From NCBI GenBank assembly GCA_958299035.1, contig CATQJL010000112.1:12252880-12316879 (forward strand): 64,000 nt of DNA, written 5' to 3'. Positions 12,848-24,200 of the stretch are shown here, piece after piece (the stretch's first letter is position 1; every line of letters starts with the position of its first letter). The notes beneath the pieces were generated by a model that saw nothing but the letters and a program-made list of their open reading frames with translations, ran no database searches and was not told the DNA's origin. The DNA is from Cylicocyclus nassatus (lineage: Eukaryota > Nematoda > Chromadorea > Rhabditida > Strongylidae). Both the position numbers and the translations under genes were made by a program.

Positions 12848-14335
12848 TTAAAACCGTTGTACCGGTCTTCTCGTTCTGCTCGATCTCCGAAGCGTTGGCT
12901 CTGGCGTGGAGGGCTCGTGGCTTGATGGCGACGTCGATGTCGTTGAATCCACGGGTGCTGGCACATCGCTCGCGATCGCTTGCTCGGAATTCTCGTCGGC
13001 TGCACTGCTATTCCTCCGAGTGTCGTCTTCTGTCAAAACATCTAGGAGTATCTTCAAGGCTTCGGACTGTTGATGAAGTTGTTGTCGCACGGCGAGCTGT
13101 TCGCTATCGCTTCGATGTCGTAGCTGATTTGCATGCTTCTTGCACACCTCGTCGCCAACCATAACTTCATAATTGACACGTCCAATACGCCTCATCACGG
13201 TTCCTTTCATCCAATGGAAGTGGGGTGGCTTCCACTGTTTAGCGTAAACCAAGTCACCAACTTCGAATTCCTTTCGAACGACTCCATGCTTCTGGTCGAA
13301 CTGATCCTTCATGCGTTCCCGTCTCCTTCGTGCGAGTGGGTCTTCTGCATCTTCTGCCATCGGAAGTAACAGACTTAATTTTGTGCGCAAGTTTCTGCCT
13401 AGAAACAACTCCGCTGGCGTCTTGTCGTTCAAGTTCGTGTTTGGTGTTGTCCTATACGCTTGTAGCACCAGGTTTAGAGTCTCTTCTGTTGGCCTCTCCT
13501 CCCCCTCTAGTTTCTTGATCCCGCGTTTCAGCGTGTCAACGAAACGCTCTGCCTGTCCATTCGATTGAGGGTGGTACGGAGCAGTCCTTATATGTGTGAT
13601 TCCACCTTCGTCACACATCTTCTTAAACAAGTCCGACGTGAACTGAGTACAGTTGTCGCTCACTATTGTTTGCGGTAATCCATATCTCGCAAACAAATTC
13701 TTCAGAGCCTTCACCGTTTTCGCAGCTGAGATGTTGCTCATCTCGATCATCTCAGGCCATTTGCTGTACGCATCTACCACGACCAAGTAGAAGACTCCTT
13801 GCATAGGTCCAGCGAAGTCGATGTGTATCCTCTGCCACACTCGAGTCGCGGACGGCCATACTTCTAATGGCACCTTCGTCGGATTTTTGGCTAACTCCTG
13901 ACATTTCGTACATCTTCGTACTAAGTCTTCGCAATCTTTGTCGATATTCGGCCAGTAGACGTAACTTCGAGCTAACTTCTTCATCCTTACAATCCCTGGA
14001 TGACCACTATGTAGTTCCTTCAGAACACTTCTTCGAAGCTCCTTGGGTATCACAACCCTTTCGGCTGAAATCATACATTGCTCCACGATTGACAATGTCT
14101 CTCTTCGATTTCGAAAATGTGCCAATTCTCCATCCACGTCTGGCCACTCTCCTTTCTTCACGTAGGTCATTACTCTTTTTAGCACCGGATCCTTCTTCGT
14201 ATAGGATTGCACATCTGATGCTGTCACTGGCAATTTCCTTATGCAGTTCTTCAACATGCAATTAACGTCGTTTTCAACGGCAGCTATTATGACGTCTTCT
14301 TCGGGATTCTGATTCTTCGTCATCAACCGTGACAA
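12848..14335 (-). CDS. Gypsy-type Pol C-terminal part: integrase
   Basis: A 495-aa open frame containing the retroviral-type integrase. The zinc-binding HHCC module uses H108, H112, C142 and C145. The catalytic core has D173 (HIDFAG), D227 (VSDNCTQF) and E263 (AERF), a D,D(35)E arrangement. After the core comes a basic GPY/F-like region and an acidic, Ser/Pro-rich tail. The frame lies -1 relative to the upstream gag-pol frame and overlaps its end by 13 bases, so it was originally the continuation of that polyprotein. The internal Met at the start is probably not a real initiation site. The usual Gly after SDN is Cys here, which may impair the core. A chromodomain is not evident. Confidence 0.9.
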   Translation of the reverse strand: MSRLMTKNQNPEEDVIIAAVENDVNCMLKNCIRKLPVTASDVQSYTKKDPVLKRVMTYVKKGEWPDVDGELAHFRNRRETLSIVEQCMISAERVVIPKELRRSVLKELHSGHPGIVRMKKLARSYVYWPNIDKDCEDLVRRCTKCQELAKNPTKVPLEVWPSATRVWQRIHIDFAGPMQGVFYLVVVDAYSKWPEMIEMSNISAAKTVKALKNLFARYGLPQTIVSDNCTQFTSDLFKKMCDEGGITHIRTAPYHPQSNGQAERFVDTLKRGIKKLEGEERPTEETLNLVLQAYRTTPNTNLNDKTPAELFLGRNLRTKLSLLLPMAEDAEDPLARRRRERMKDQFDQKHGVVRKEFEVGDLVYAKQWKPPHFHWMKGTVMRRIGRVNYEVMVGDEVCKKHANQLRHRSDSEQLAVRQQLHQQSEALKILLDVLTEDDTRRNSSAADENSEQAIASDVPAPVDSTTSTSPSSHEPSTPEPTLRRSSRTRRPVQRF

Positions 14336-17076
14336 GGCATCGGGTGTCCGAACTTCGTAGTTTTGACATATTCTATGTCAAAGTCATATCCAAGCAGTAT
14401 TGTAGCCCATCTCATAAGTCGGTTAGCGGAGTAGACTGGAACTCCTTTCTTATCACCGAGAATGGCTAACAGTGGTTGATGATCCGTCAACAACAAAAAC
14501 TTTCGTCCAAATATGTACTTGTGGAATTTCTTGACTGCAAAAACAATTCCCAAGGCTTCCTTTTCGATCTGTGAATAGTTCTTCTCCGCCTTCGTTAAAG
14601 ATCGCGATGCATGTGCGATTGGCTTTTCGGATCCATCGGCATACCTATGCGATATCACACAGCCGATACCATAGTCGCTGGCGTCCGCTGCCACGACGAT
14701 CTTCTGCTTCGGATCATAGTGAGCAAGGTTTAGCTCACTTGACAAAGTCTCCTTGAGCTTTTCAAACGCTTCTTGGTGAATTCGAGTCCATTCCCACTTC
14801 GAATCCTTCTTCAGCATCGCATCCAACGGTCCACGAAGATCCTTGATCTTTGGCATAAACGCCGCATAGTACGTTATCATGCCAAGAAACGCTTTCAATT
14901 GGCTAACATTCTTCGGTTCATTCATATTCTTGATTGCTTCGATCTTCGCTAGATTCGGTCTTCTGCCATTTTTATCCACTATGAAGCCAAGATATCGTAT
15001 CTCTGGCTTGCCAAAAGAACATTTTTCCAAGCGAATCCTAAATCCGTACTCGGCGATTCTTGCGAACACAGCTAATAAGTTCTCCAAGTGTTCCTCTTCG
15101 GTTCTTCCACAAACCAAGATGTCGTCTAGGTAGGTTGCTACCCCTCGCAGACCACTCACCATCTTATTCATGATTTGCTGGAAGATTCCTGGTGCTGTCT
15201 TGATTCCAAAAGGCAGTCTGTTGTACTGGTACAGTCCTCTATGCGTATTTATTACCACCATTTTCTTCGCTTCTTCTGACAATTCGATTTGCAGATAGGC
15301 GTCCGACAGATCTATCTGCGAAAACACCGTTCCTCCGTTGAGGGATGCGAAAATATCCTCCGGTAATGGCAACGGATAATCGTACGACTCCAGCGCTTTG
15401 TTGAGTCCGGTTGAGAAATCAGCACACACTCTCAACTTTCCATTCGCCTTCCTAACGCATACGATAGGGGCTGCCCATTCGCTATGTGTCACGGGACTTA
15501 TAACCTTCAGGTCCAATAGCCTGTCAAGCTCCTTTTCGACAGCTTCGAGCGCAGCATGTGGAACAGGTCTACTAGCCTTGAAAACAGGATAAACGTTTTC
15601 GTCAACTCTCAAGTGTGCCTTTTCCTTCGTGCATAATCCTAGACCTTCTTCGCAGACTTCTGGATAGGCTTCTTTCAGCTTCTGAGCGATGTCATGGGTT
15701 CGCTCTGTCTTCACTTCAGCAATCATTCTGCTTAAGTGATAGGACATATTTTCGTTCTTCTGAATCCACTCAAGTCCTAGCAGTGAGTTGTGAGGTGTCA
15801 CGTATGCGTAGCCTTCGCTTTTGGATCCTTTGATTTCGTACTCACACCATAGTTTTCCATGGACTTTCATGGAACCTCCACTAGCATTTTTGACGACCAC
15901 GTTCGTGTGCTCCAACCGAGGAGCGCCCATGCTTCTCCATGTTGATTCGTTCAAAAGTGTGATGTCTGATCCAGTATCTAGCAGAAAACTAACTGGATGA
16001 CTATTCACTCTTGCTTCGATATACATGCGTGTCGAGTTGACATCCACCATCGCATTTGCAATCTTCGCTACGCTGTGCACATGACGTTTTGGTTTCGTCC
16101 AACTTTTGTTCTTACTGGTGTCGCTGCTGCTGTGGATTCTTCGTTTCGAATGCTGCTGAGTAAGCATTCTCTCCGCTATTTGTTCGCAAAACTTCTCCTT
16201 ATGACCTGTCTTCTTGCATTTCTTGCAAAACCACAGCTTAGCTTTGCAATCTCTTGAAAAATGTTCACCACCGCAGTTCCAGCACTCCAGTTTTTTCGGC
16301 ACTTCCTTGCTTGTTGCTTCGACGGCTTTAAAGCACCCAGCTACAGTCTCACTATCCTTCTTGAGACTCAGGAAGTTTTCGCATTCCAGGTACAACTCCT
16401 GCAGCGACATTTTTCGTCCGGCCTTGTATTCTTTGTCCAGCACGGCGATGAGTCGCTGCCTGATTTCAGCTTCTTTTTGGCTCTTCAAGCCAAATATCCA
16501 TAGCAGGCATTCGATCCCGTCGCTGTCGAGGTCGTGGATCTTCGCCTTTTCGCACAGTTCGTTCACTCGACCGGTATACATGAGGTAATCTTCGGAATCC
16601 GCCTTCTCCAGCTTCAAACACTGGTACCTCATGGTAAATTCGGAGATCTTCAAGTCGAACAGCTGCTTCAATGTTTCGACCGTTTCTTCGAATTTGATGG
16701 TGGTTACCTCTTTCGGTAGCACATGCCTCTGATATTTTTCGAAACAATCCTTGTCCAGTTTTTCGCACAACAGCCTTACCCTGGCGCTCTCTGTGAGCTG
16801 CTTCGCGTCTTCGACAAAGACTTCCTTGTAGCGAGCGTACCATCTGCTGAAGCACATATCCGCCTCGGGGTCGAAGGAGAACTTTTCGATCCTGTTGCTG
16901 AGCGCGGACATCACATTCGGAATTTCGGTTGAGGTACTGCTTCGTTCAGTACCAGTAATGTGCTTCAATATCTCCAGTAGTTCTCTTCTTTCTTCTTTCA
17001 TCAGTTCTCTGAGATTTCGCTGATCTTCTTGGAACTCCTTCAGCATCAGCATCTCTTCTGATCCCATCTTCGCCAT
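14323..17076 (-). CDS. Gypsy-type Gag-Pol polyprotein (gag, protease, RT, RNase H)
   Basis: A 917-aa frame starting 76 bases inside the 5' LTR. Residues about 1-260 are a gag-like helical region. There are two zinc knuckles: C265-X2-C-X3-H-X4-C277 and C284-X2-C-X4-H-X4-C297. The aspartic protease active site is DTGSD at 367-371. The RT fingers/palm include LPFGIKTAPG at 621-630 and the catalytic YLDD at 649-652. RNase H has DASDYG at about 798 and TDHQPL at about 864. The frame ends just after the RNase H domain in a stop caused by a one-base shift (about 14340-14350), where the sequence in the neighbouring frame continues in the expected way into integrase. Apart from this, the polyprotein is uninterrupted, in keeping with a young insertion. 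Confidence 0.93.
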   Translation of the reverse strand: MAKMGSEEMLMLKEFQEDQRNLRELMKEERRELLEILKHITGTERSSTSTEIPNVMSALSNRIEKFSFDPEADMCFSRWYARYKEVFVEDAKQLTESARVRLLCEKLDKDCFEKYQRHVLPKEVTTIKFEETVETLKQLFDLKISEFTMRYQCLKLEKADSEDYLMYTGRVNELCEKAKIHDLDSDGIECLLWIFGLKSQKEAEIRQRLIAVLDKEYKAGRKMSLQELYLECENFLSLKKDSETVAGCFKAVEATSKEVPKKLECWNCGGEHFSRDCKAKLWFCKKCKKTGHKEKFCEQIAERMLTQQHSKRRIHSSSDTSKNKSWTKPKRHVHSVAKIANAMVDVNSTRMYIEARVNSHPVSFLLDTGSDITLLNESTWRSMGAPRLEHTNVVVKNASGGSMKVHGKLWCEYEIKGSKSEGYAYVTPHNSLLGLEWIQKNENMSYHLSRMIAEVKTERTHDIAQKLKEAYPEVCEEGLGLCTKEKAHLRVDENVYPVFKASRPVPHAALEAVEKELDRLLDLKVISPVTHSEWAAPIVCVRKANGKLRVCADFSTGLNKALESYDYPLPLPEDIFASLNGGTVFSQIDLSDAYLQIELSEEAKKMVVINTHRGLYQYNRLPFGIKTAPGIFQQIMNKMVSGLRGVATYLDDILVCGRTEEEHLENLLAVFARIAEYGFRIRLEKCSFGKPEIRYLGFIVDKNGRRPNLAKIEAIKNMNEPKNVSQLKAFLGMITYYAAFMPKIKDLRGPLDAMLKKDSKWEWTRIHQEAFEKLKETLSSELNLAHYDPKQKIVVAADASDYGIGCVISHRYADGSEKPIAHASRSLTKAEKNYSQIEKEALGIVFAVKKFHKYIFGRKFLLLTDHQPLLAILGDKKGVPVYSANRLMRWATILLGYDFDIEYVKTTKFGHPMPCHG

Positions 17077-17129
17077 TCTAGTCGACTGCTACCGGGGGTT
17101 TCGACTGCTCTCTGCCTTCTTCGACTCCA

Positions 17130-17152
17130 CGTGTCTTCGTCCTGATCGCCAC
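17130..17152 (-). other. Candidate primer binding site
   Basis: On the minus strand, the bases just inside the 5' LTR read G then TGGCGATCAGGACG. A TGG start is expected for pairing with a tRNA CCA end. I do not assign the tRNA. Confidence 0.55.
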
Positions 17153-17425
17153 TGTTGTGTCCTCCACTTTGGACACTTCGATTTTCGTCCTGAGGCGCAC
17201 ACGGGGAAATACAAGAATATTTATTAGCAAATAATAGAGAACAGTAAAAATAAAAGAGGCGATGAGTGAACAGTCGAACTGTATAACTGAACTGAACTGA
17301 CTAAGACTATGAGTGAGCGCCTTTTATAGCGCTCGTTTCCCGCGCACTCTGAGGCTAAGATCGAATGCGCGAGGGCAGATCACTATGAGGAAAACAGCTG
17401 ATCATATACGAACACTAACACAACA
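17153..17425 (-). repeat. 5' LTR of the Gypsy-type element (promoter)
   Basis: 273 bp, three substitutions from the other LTR. Minus-strand TATAAAAG lies at 17321-17328 and AATAAA at about 17219-17224. It should drive transcription of the element. Confidence 0.95.
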
Positions 17426-17682
17426 ACCTGCAACTTGTACTTCTTCGGACAACAGGTACAAAAATCTAAAAAAAAATAGCCGAACTTGACCATGGCAAAA
17501 AGCATGAGTCGCACATTTCGTTAATTTTTCGAAAGATCAATGAAAATTATGCAATGAAATTACAACCATTAGAGAGAGGATGATAGGCTGCATCGAATGC
17601 CCCTAAGATCTCTTGAAAATCTTGATTCCATGAAATGTGGCGTTTATTTGAAGAAAGCGACATTACTTTCGGAACGACCTAT

Positions 17683-20127
17683 ATATACATATATATAAGA
17701 TTTTAGCGATCTTTCAAACATTTTCATGCATTTTATAAGCTAAGATTGTTTTCGAAAACTGCCAAATTTTGCGAAAATCATATTGTGCTTCCATCGATTC
17801 ATCTTCTCTGTAAGTATAGCCGATGGCTGTTTCGGCTTGTTAATATCGTTTTGCAAAAAAAGTGTTTGTTTCCTTGGAAATCTCCGCGAAATCGAAAAAC
17901 GTACTCAGGGGGCCTATCTGCAAAAATCTCAAAAAGCATTCCAAAATTTTCGGAAAGCACGCAACGTATTTTGTCGATGATAGGAAAAAATCTTTGTTAC
18001 TCTCTCCCCTCTCCTCACTCTCACCGAAAAAAATCCTGGATGTCCAGATATCCTGGATGGCCTCTAGATTAGTCTCAGACAACCGACCGGATCTTCCGCA
18101 GCGCTTTCGCAGAAATTCCGCAGGTAACCCGGTGGAAATCCTGCGAAAGCGCTGCGGAAACCCTGCAATCTCAGGGTACAGGGTTTCCGCAGTACCTTGT
18201 TTGCAGTTCCGCAGCATTTTGCGGTTTTCGCATTTGATTCGCGACCCGTTTCTTCCTTATCAAGCTTCCTTTTTGATACTAGGTTTTCCTTTCCAATACT
18301 AGGTTTTCGTTTATTACTAAGGCATTATTCCTTTGATGTGGAAATTCCTTTAGACTTTCTAGATGCTAAGAGACCTAGACAGCGAGATAGTTTTAATGGG
18401 AAAGCAAATGGCACAGTGTATTGTTTTATGCAGGTACCATATAGAATCACAATAGGCCGAAGTTGATAATTGCAAGTTAACAAATCAATGAAGTGTGTAT
18501 AAATAAATATACATAAAATCACGGAAGCATTCGAGTAGCTGTGCATAACCGAATAAGGTTGGAAAGAATCGGCAGATATTAAGAATTAAAAAGCAGTGTT
18601 ATATTGGTGGAAAGTAAAGAATAATGGAAGAATAAGACTAAATTAAGAACAACAATTTCATTCACAAAGGATAATATGCGCTTCAAAGGGAAGATGGTCC
18701 TGTGGAGAAATAAACCCGTTCCACTTATCGGGTGTCATTTTGACCTTGTCCGCGCGACTAAAGGCTTCGGTCTCCCTTCCTTTTTGTAATGAGAATTAAT
18801 TGAAATTTCTTGATGTAAATCGTGCCTTGCCGCAAGTGTTCCACTTTGCACTTTGTTCGCCAAGAAATACGGAGCAAATTTAGACGATTCATTTAAAAAT
18901 TTTCGGAAATTTCGAAATCTCAACAAGAAAAGTTCTGAAACAGATTTGAAAATTACAAGAGTTTTCTGCAAAAATCAAGGCTTTACTTCGACTTAAATTT
19001 TTTTTCTTGGAATTTTCAAATTTGGAGCGACAGAACTTTTGTTTTAGTCTAACATTCCAGCATTTTCCACACAAAACAGGTATGTTCAGACTCTAAGGCA
19101 GGTATGTGTAAGTAAAAGTTACCCTAAATTAGTGCTGAATTTTCATAAATTGATACTTATAAAATAAATTGATACTTATAAAATAATACTAATGAACCAA
19201 AAGCTCTTCGCCACACTAAGCTATGATTTTTGAGAAAGCCGTAAGAGAGAGTAAATATGATTTTTTTGGCATTTGCTTCGAAAATCATAGCTTTTCATAA
19301 AGAGATTCAATCAGCGCAAATTTGGCAAAGTCAGAAAGAGCAGGCTACAAAACCTATAATGTTCCAATTTCCGTTGCGAGTTTCAGTTTTGCGATCAAAC
19401 ACAGAAATTTTGAGAAGGGAGTAATTTTCTTCTCTTGCTTCTATCTCTGGAGCTTGCTTCCATTAAAAGGTACATTGCAGTGGCGGTGCAGGAACTTTTT
19501 CAAGAGGGGGAGGGGGACAAAAATTATATGGGTTTGTGAGCGTAGCCACCGAATGAAGGGAAACTTAGGAATGGTTGAATTTTCGTGGTTCCAGTTTTTG
19601 AACGCCCTCGATTTTTTTTAGCAAAAAGGGGCGAGGAGTGAGCCACACCTTCGGAAACTGCCTAGACAAACTACTTTAGAATTTAACAGAGCTTTGATCT
19701 TCCATTATCTACAGTCCCCGCCCCTTTCTTTTGATATATTTCTACCACATTATTTCTATTTTATTCATTCATTCAACACTATTACTTAAAAATTTTAATT
19801 TCGAATCTCTCGAGCCATTATTCTAAACGTAAGTTTTGAACTTTTTATCTTTTAATCAAAAATTATTATCTTGTGATGTGTGCGGTATTGTGAGAGGGAA
19901 AAGATTTGAAAATCAAAAGCAGAGAGTAGAAAAGGATATACACACGAAAAGCACTGGCGAGAAATTCATTTAAGGGAGAAGAGGGAGGGATGAAACTTTT
20001 GGGTTTGTGGGCGTGTGGCCACTTTCAGCAAAAGAAAATTCAGGAGTGGTTGAATTTTTGCGGTTGCAATTTTTGTACCACCTCGATTCTTTTTAGCACA
20101 GCTCCTTCGAAAATTGTCCACAACTAC
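17683..20127. other. Gene-free stretch with hairpins and a partial family-A repeat
   Basis: At 18072-18230 there is a cluster of inverted repeats rich in CTGCGGAAA (for example GCAGCGCTTTCGCAG at 18098 paired with 18141-18155, and GCGGAAACCCTG at 18153 paired with 18179-18190). At about 19210-19460 there is a half-element with the boxes AAGCTATGATTTTTGAG and TCAATCAGCGCAAATTTGGC, typical of the palindromic family A. At 19480-19620 and 20000-20110 there are related stretches with GTGGCGGTGC and GGGTTTGTGGGCGTG. No supported gene. Confidence 0.5.
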
Positions 20128-21029
20128 CAGGTGGAACCAAAAGTACGTTTGCCACTTTTTCAAAATAATCATAATTTCCTTTCGACTCGATGGATCTCTT
20201 TGATTTTATAATCATCTAAGAGAGGACAAGTCTCTTTACAATGGTAGCTCTGCCATAAATTGGCTCAAGAAAGTTCGCGAGTTAAAAGCCATTAAAGATT
20301 ACTCAAGATTGGCATTTTACGGCAAGGTCACCAAAAAATTCTGAAATTTTTCGATAGAAGAAATTATGTTCTTTACTATAGTGCCTTTCCCAAAAACAAA
20401 AAAGATGAGAATCGATAGCAAATAAAGAGAACTATTACTTCAATTTGCAATTTTTGAGCATGCTCAAAAATGCCCGAAAAGTCACAGAAAAGACGGGATA
20501 TTTATGAACATGGGTTTTGTGACCTTTTAGCTGAGAGAAACTCGTGCCAATCGGAAGCAATTTTGATTTTCGTAGAAAATCAGATCCGGAAATTCGGTAA
20601 CATTACGAGAATCAAAATTGCTCTCGATTGCACGAATTTCTCTCAACTAAAAAGAGAAGGTCACTAAACCCATTTTCACATGAATTTCCCGTCTTTCCCG
20701 ATGCAAAACTCAAGTAATTCTCTTTATTTGCTTTTAAATCTGTCTTTTTTGTTTTTGGAAAAGGCACTATAGTAAAAAGCATAGCTTTCTCTATCGAAAA
20801 GTACTTTCAGAATTTTTTGGTGACTCTGCTTGAAAAATGCCAATTTTGAGTAATTTTCTTCAGTTGCTTCTAACTTTCAAACGTTTTTTATGCCAATTCA
20901 TGGCAAAAGTACTGCTGTAAAAGGAAGGATTTTCTTTCTTAGATAAATATAAATGCAAAGAGATCCACCGAGTCGAAAGGAAGTTATGACTTTTTTGAAA
21001 ACTGGCGAACGTACTTTTGGTTCCACCTA
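20128..21029. mobile_element. Mariner-like palindromic element (AGGTGGAACC type)
   Basis: About 900 bp. Left end AGGTGGAACCAAAAGTACG, right end its complement. Arms share long matched blocks such as TTTTTGGTGAC and its complement, and GGCACTATAGTAAA with TTTACTATAGTGCC. The centre lies near 20570. Non-coding. Confidence 0.85.
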
Positions 21030-21250
21030 ATTTGATCTGAAAATTTTTGAAAATATTTCAATATTCACCAAGAGCTTGTAGATCATTTTGAAATTGGTGA
21101 CCCATCCCCCCCCCCTTTGTTTTGATATATTTCTACCTAATCACTTCAGCTTTATTTATATCCTGTGCATAGTTTCTACAAAGTAATAGTTTTAAATTAC
21201 TTGCATTATTATTTTAATCAAAGCACATAAAGCAAAGAAGTTCGACATAC
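21030..21250. other. Intergenic/intronic, nothing seen
   Basis: AT-rich with C10 at 21106-21115. No feature recognised. Confidence 0.4.
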
Positions 21251-24200
21251 CTGAACAAGGGCATTGTGCTTAGACGAAATCCCTGCGGAGTTCTTTTCCA
21301 GCACCCAACAGCTTGGTGATGGTTGTTCACATACCTGCACCGATGCCTGAAAGAATACTAAAAACATGGATGAGTATAGGTTTACTTAAGCCAACATCGA
21401 AGAAAGAAAAAAAAGAGAAAAATTAGAGGAGGAACAGAAGCGAAACAGTATGGAAGAAAAGAGTGCGCTATGCGTTGTTGACGTTGCGTTCGCTATTTCG
21501 CAATCGCGAATGCATGCGCTCTCAAAGTCCTGCGGAAATGCTGGCAGGTCAAAGTGCTGCGGAAACCTTACGAGGCTCACTGCACTTTCGCAGCGCTTTA
21601 TGGAAAGTGCTGCAGAAGTTCCGGTTTACGATTGCTGTGACGTCAATTTCCTGCGGAAACCTCGCATTTTGTAGCGTGCACTTTCTCAATGGTTAAGAAA
21701 GTGCTGCGGAAACGTTACAAGTTCTGCTTGTCCTGCGGAAGTTCCGGTGAATTGTCTGAGAGTGTTAGAAATCCCCCCCCCCTCCCTACTGGAGGAAAGC
21801 GCTACATAAAAGTTTGAAAATTTCTTTAGTTTGTTGTTTGTTGTTTGGAAATGTTTGGAAATAAAAATGAGTCCGTATAGCATTCCCAAAGGAAGGTGGA
21901 GAACTTCGAAATACTCATTGCTTAAGCTATCTCGAAAGATTCTTTTGTGGTCTTGAATTACAGCTGTATATTCTTGCTCAGACCGTACTCACCATTGTAC
22001 CATGGGCGCTGATTGGTCCGCTCGAATGCATTACGGTCTGGGACGGAGTTTTTTGATGAATTTTTCAGCTACTATAAATAATAGGAGCTTCCGCTTGGGC
22101 AGCGGCTTACCTTAGGCCGCTAAATTAGCATCTATGTAAGGTTCAGGTACCCAGATTTCTCTGGAATTATCATCAGGGTAAAGCGGGGGTGCGGCACGCG
22201 ACCGCCGGATACGACCCCCCCTTGGGCCGGACCTCGGCACGACCCCCCACCCCCATTCCCTACCCCCCCCCCCGCTCTTGATCTTTCGATGCAATGAGGG
22301 TGTTCTGCAAGAAACTGACGAGTGATGGTACCACAATTTTGCTAGATAACACGGATTCTCAGTGACACAGTTCTTGTGTGATTGTGGGATTGTGGAAATA
22401 TTTGAAGAATATTTGAGAATTGAATATAATTGAATATTTATAGAATTGTAGCCTCGTAACGGCATGACTCATTTAACAGATCGATACAAGCGTTATCGGG
22501 AACACTAATCCACAAATCGGATAAATATGTACTCGTGTGAAAAACAGAAAAAGTGAAATGTGCTGATACAAGAATAAAAGTACGAATATTGCAAAAAGTT
22601 CAAATCGTACATTCTCGTTGATCAGCTGTCGTTCATGCTCAAATGAAGAACTCAACGAGGACAGTTCGTTTGTCAGATCCATATTCGATAACTCGAGCTG
22701 TAAATAAAAAGAAGTTATGAAATTTGATATTTAGTTATTCTATCTAATGAGTTAGTCATGTCGGCGACGATGTTGGTTCCATGCTCAATTTTGCCTTTCA
22801 CTATTAGCATGATATATTGCAAATTGGGACCACGTTTATCACAACGCGCAAATGAATTGTTTTAGCAAGAAACTTTTGTTGAATTAAAAGAACGGCCATA
22901 GGTTGCCGGTGTTGTCGGTGTTTGCCGGTGTTGTCGGGGTCGTTGGGGTCAGAGACAATTTAGAGAGCGCGCGAAACGTGGAGGCTATCATGAGGTTCTG
23001 CAACGACCGGCAACCTCGGCAACATCGACAACCTAAGCAGCACCGTCAACACCGACAACACCGGCAACCTATGGCCGTTCCCTAAGGCAACAAACTATGC
23101 GAAAATGAAAGAATAACACTCGTACAGGCAAACAGAAACCATATTCGATAGTTGATATAGACGCTATGACGTAAGCAATATCATGCTACTCACACTTCTG
23201 ATACTGTTCGATTGTACATCGTTTTTCTCTTCGAACTTGGACATTTCCACCTCGTACCGTTTCTTTCTTTAGGACTATCCATGGAAACTCACAGTTCCAA
23301 AAGCCCTCTTCCTTACGCTGGACCTGGGAATCGCCCGGTGGAGAGTACCATAACGAGATTGACCACATCATCGTCAACAGAAGGTACTGCCTGACGGACG
23401 TCGCTGTTGTTCCGAAGTTCTACACGGGATCAGAACATCGTCTCCTGCGCGCCAAATTCTACTTTCCGCGGAATGGAGAGAGAGCCGTCAAGTTCAGGAA
23501 ACATCGTCCCATGAATATCACCAACTGGGATCTGTTTTCTTCGATATCCGGCTCATGGCGAGATACCGTGATGGACAACATCGACGAAGAATACGAACGG
23601 TTCGTACAACATCTCCACGGTTGTGCCAAGGAAGCTCAGAGTCTAAGAAGTACGAGAAGGCGTCTCATCACGGGGACTTTGGAGCTGATACGCCAACGTG
23701 GACGCGCACGAGCCACAGGCAACTACCGACTGACGTCCGAGCTTGCGAAGCGATGCAGAGAAGCGATAAAAGAAGACCTTAAGGAGAGAAGAGTAGCAGT
23801 GATGGTTGACGCCGCGGAGGCTGGAAGAAGTATACGCAACGCCCGCCGAAGCTTCGTCAACTTCAAGACAAAGATGACCGCACTTCGTCGTCCTGACGGA
23901 ACCATAACTGCTTCCCGAAGATCAATGGAGAAGGTCATCCACGACTTCTACTCGGATCTTTTTGCGAGCCACGTCCACCTTCCACCATGCCATCTCAAGG
24001 AGGACGAGTATGTCGCACCGTCTGTTCTTCCTTCCGAGATTCGTCATGCTATCATGTCGATGAAAAACCGTACAGCACCCGGTCCCGACGGGATTAAGCC
24101 AGAACATCTGAAGAATCTTTCGCCAGTTCTCATCAAGACTTTGGCAAGGCTCTTCACGCGGTACCTGACGGAAGGCAAGGTTCCAAGGCAATGGAAGACC

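Larger units (their letters stand above)
12418..17425 (-). mobile_element. Ty3/Gypsy-type LTR retrotransposon, complete
   Basis: A 5,008-bp element with two 273-bp LTRs, flanked by a perfect 5-bp target duplication ACCTG (12413-12417 and 17426-17430). It is transcribed on the minus strand, so the right LTR is the 5' LTR. The LTRs begin TGTTGTG and end CACAACA and differ at only three positions, implying a recent insertion. A TGG-starting primer-binding-site candidate lies one base inside the 5' LTR, and a polypurine tract CTGGGGGAGG lies just inside the 3' LTR (12691-12700). The domain order gag, protease, RT, RNase H, integrase places it in Ty3/Gypsy. There is no env-like frame. Confidence 0.95.
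11846..17682. mobile_element. Mariner-like palindromic element 4, split by the LTR retrotransposon
   Basis: Left end TTAGGTCGTTCCGAAAGTAA, right end its complement (17660-17682), followed on both sides by (TA)n. With the 5.0-kb LTR element and its ACCTG duplication removed, this is about 824 bp. A second inverted pair lies inside: ATAGAGCAAACCCTA near 12102 and TAGGGTTTGCTCTAT near 12397. No transposase. Confidence 0.72.
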
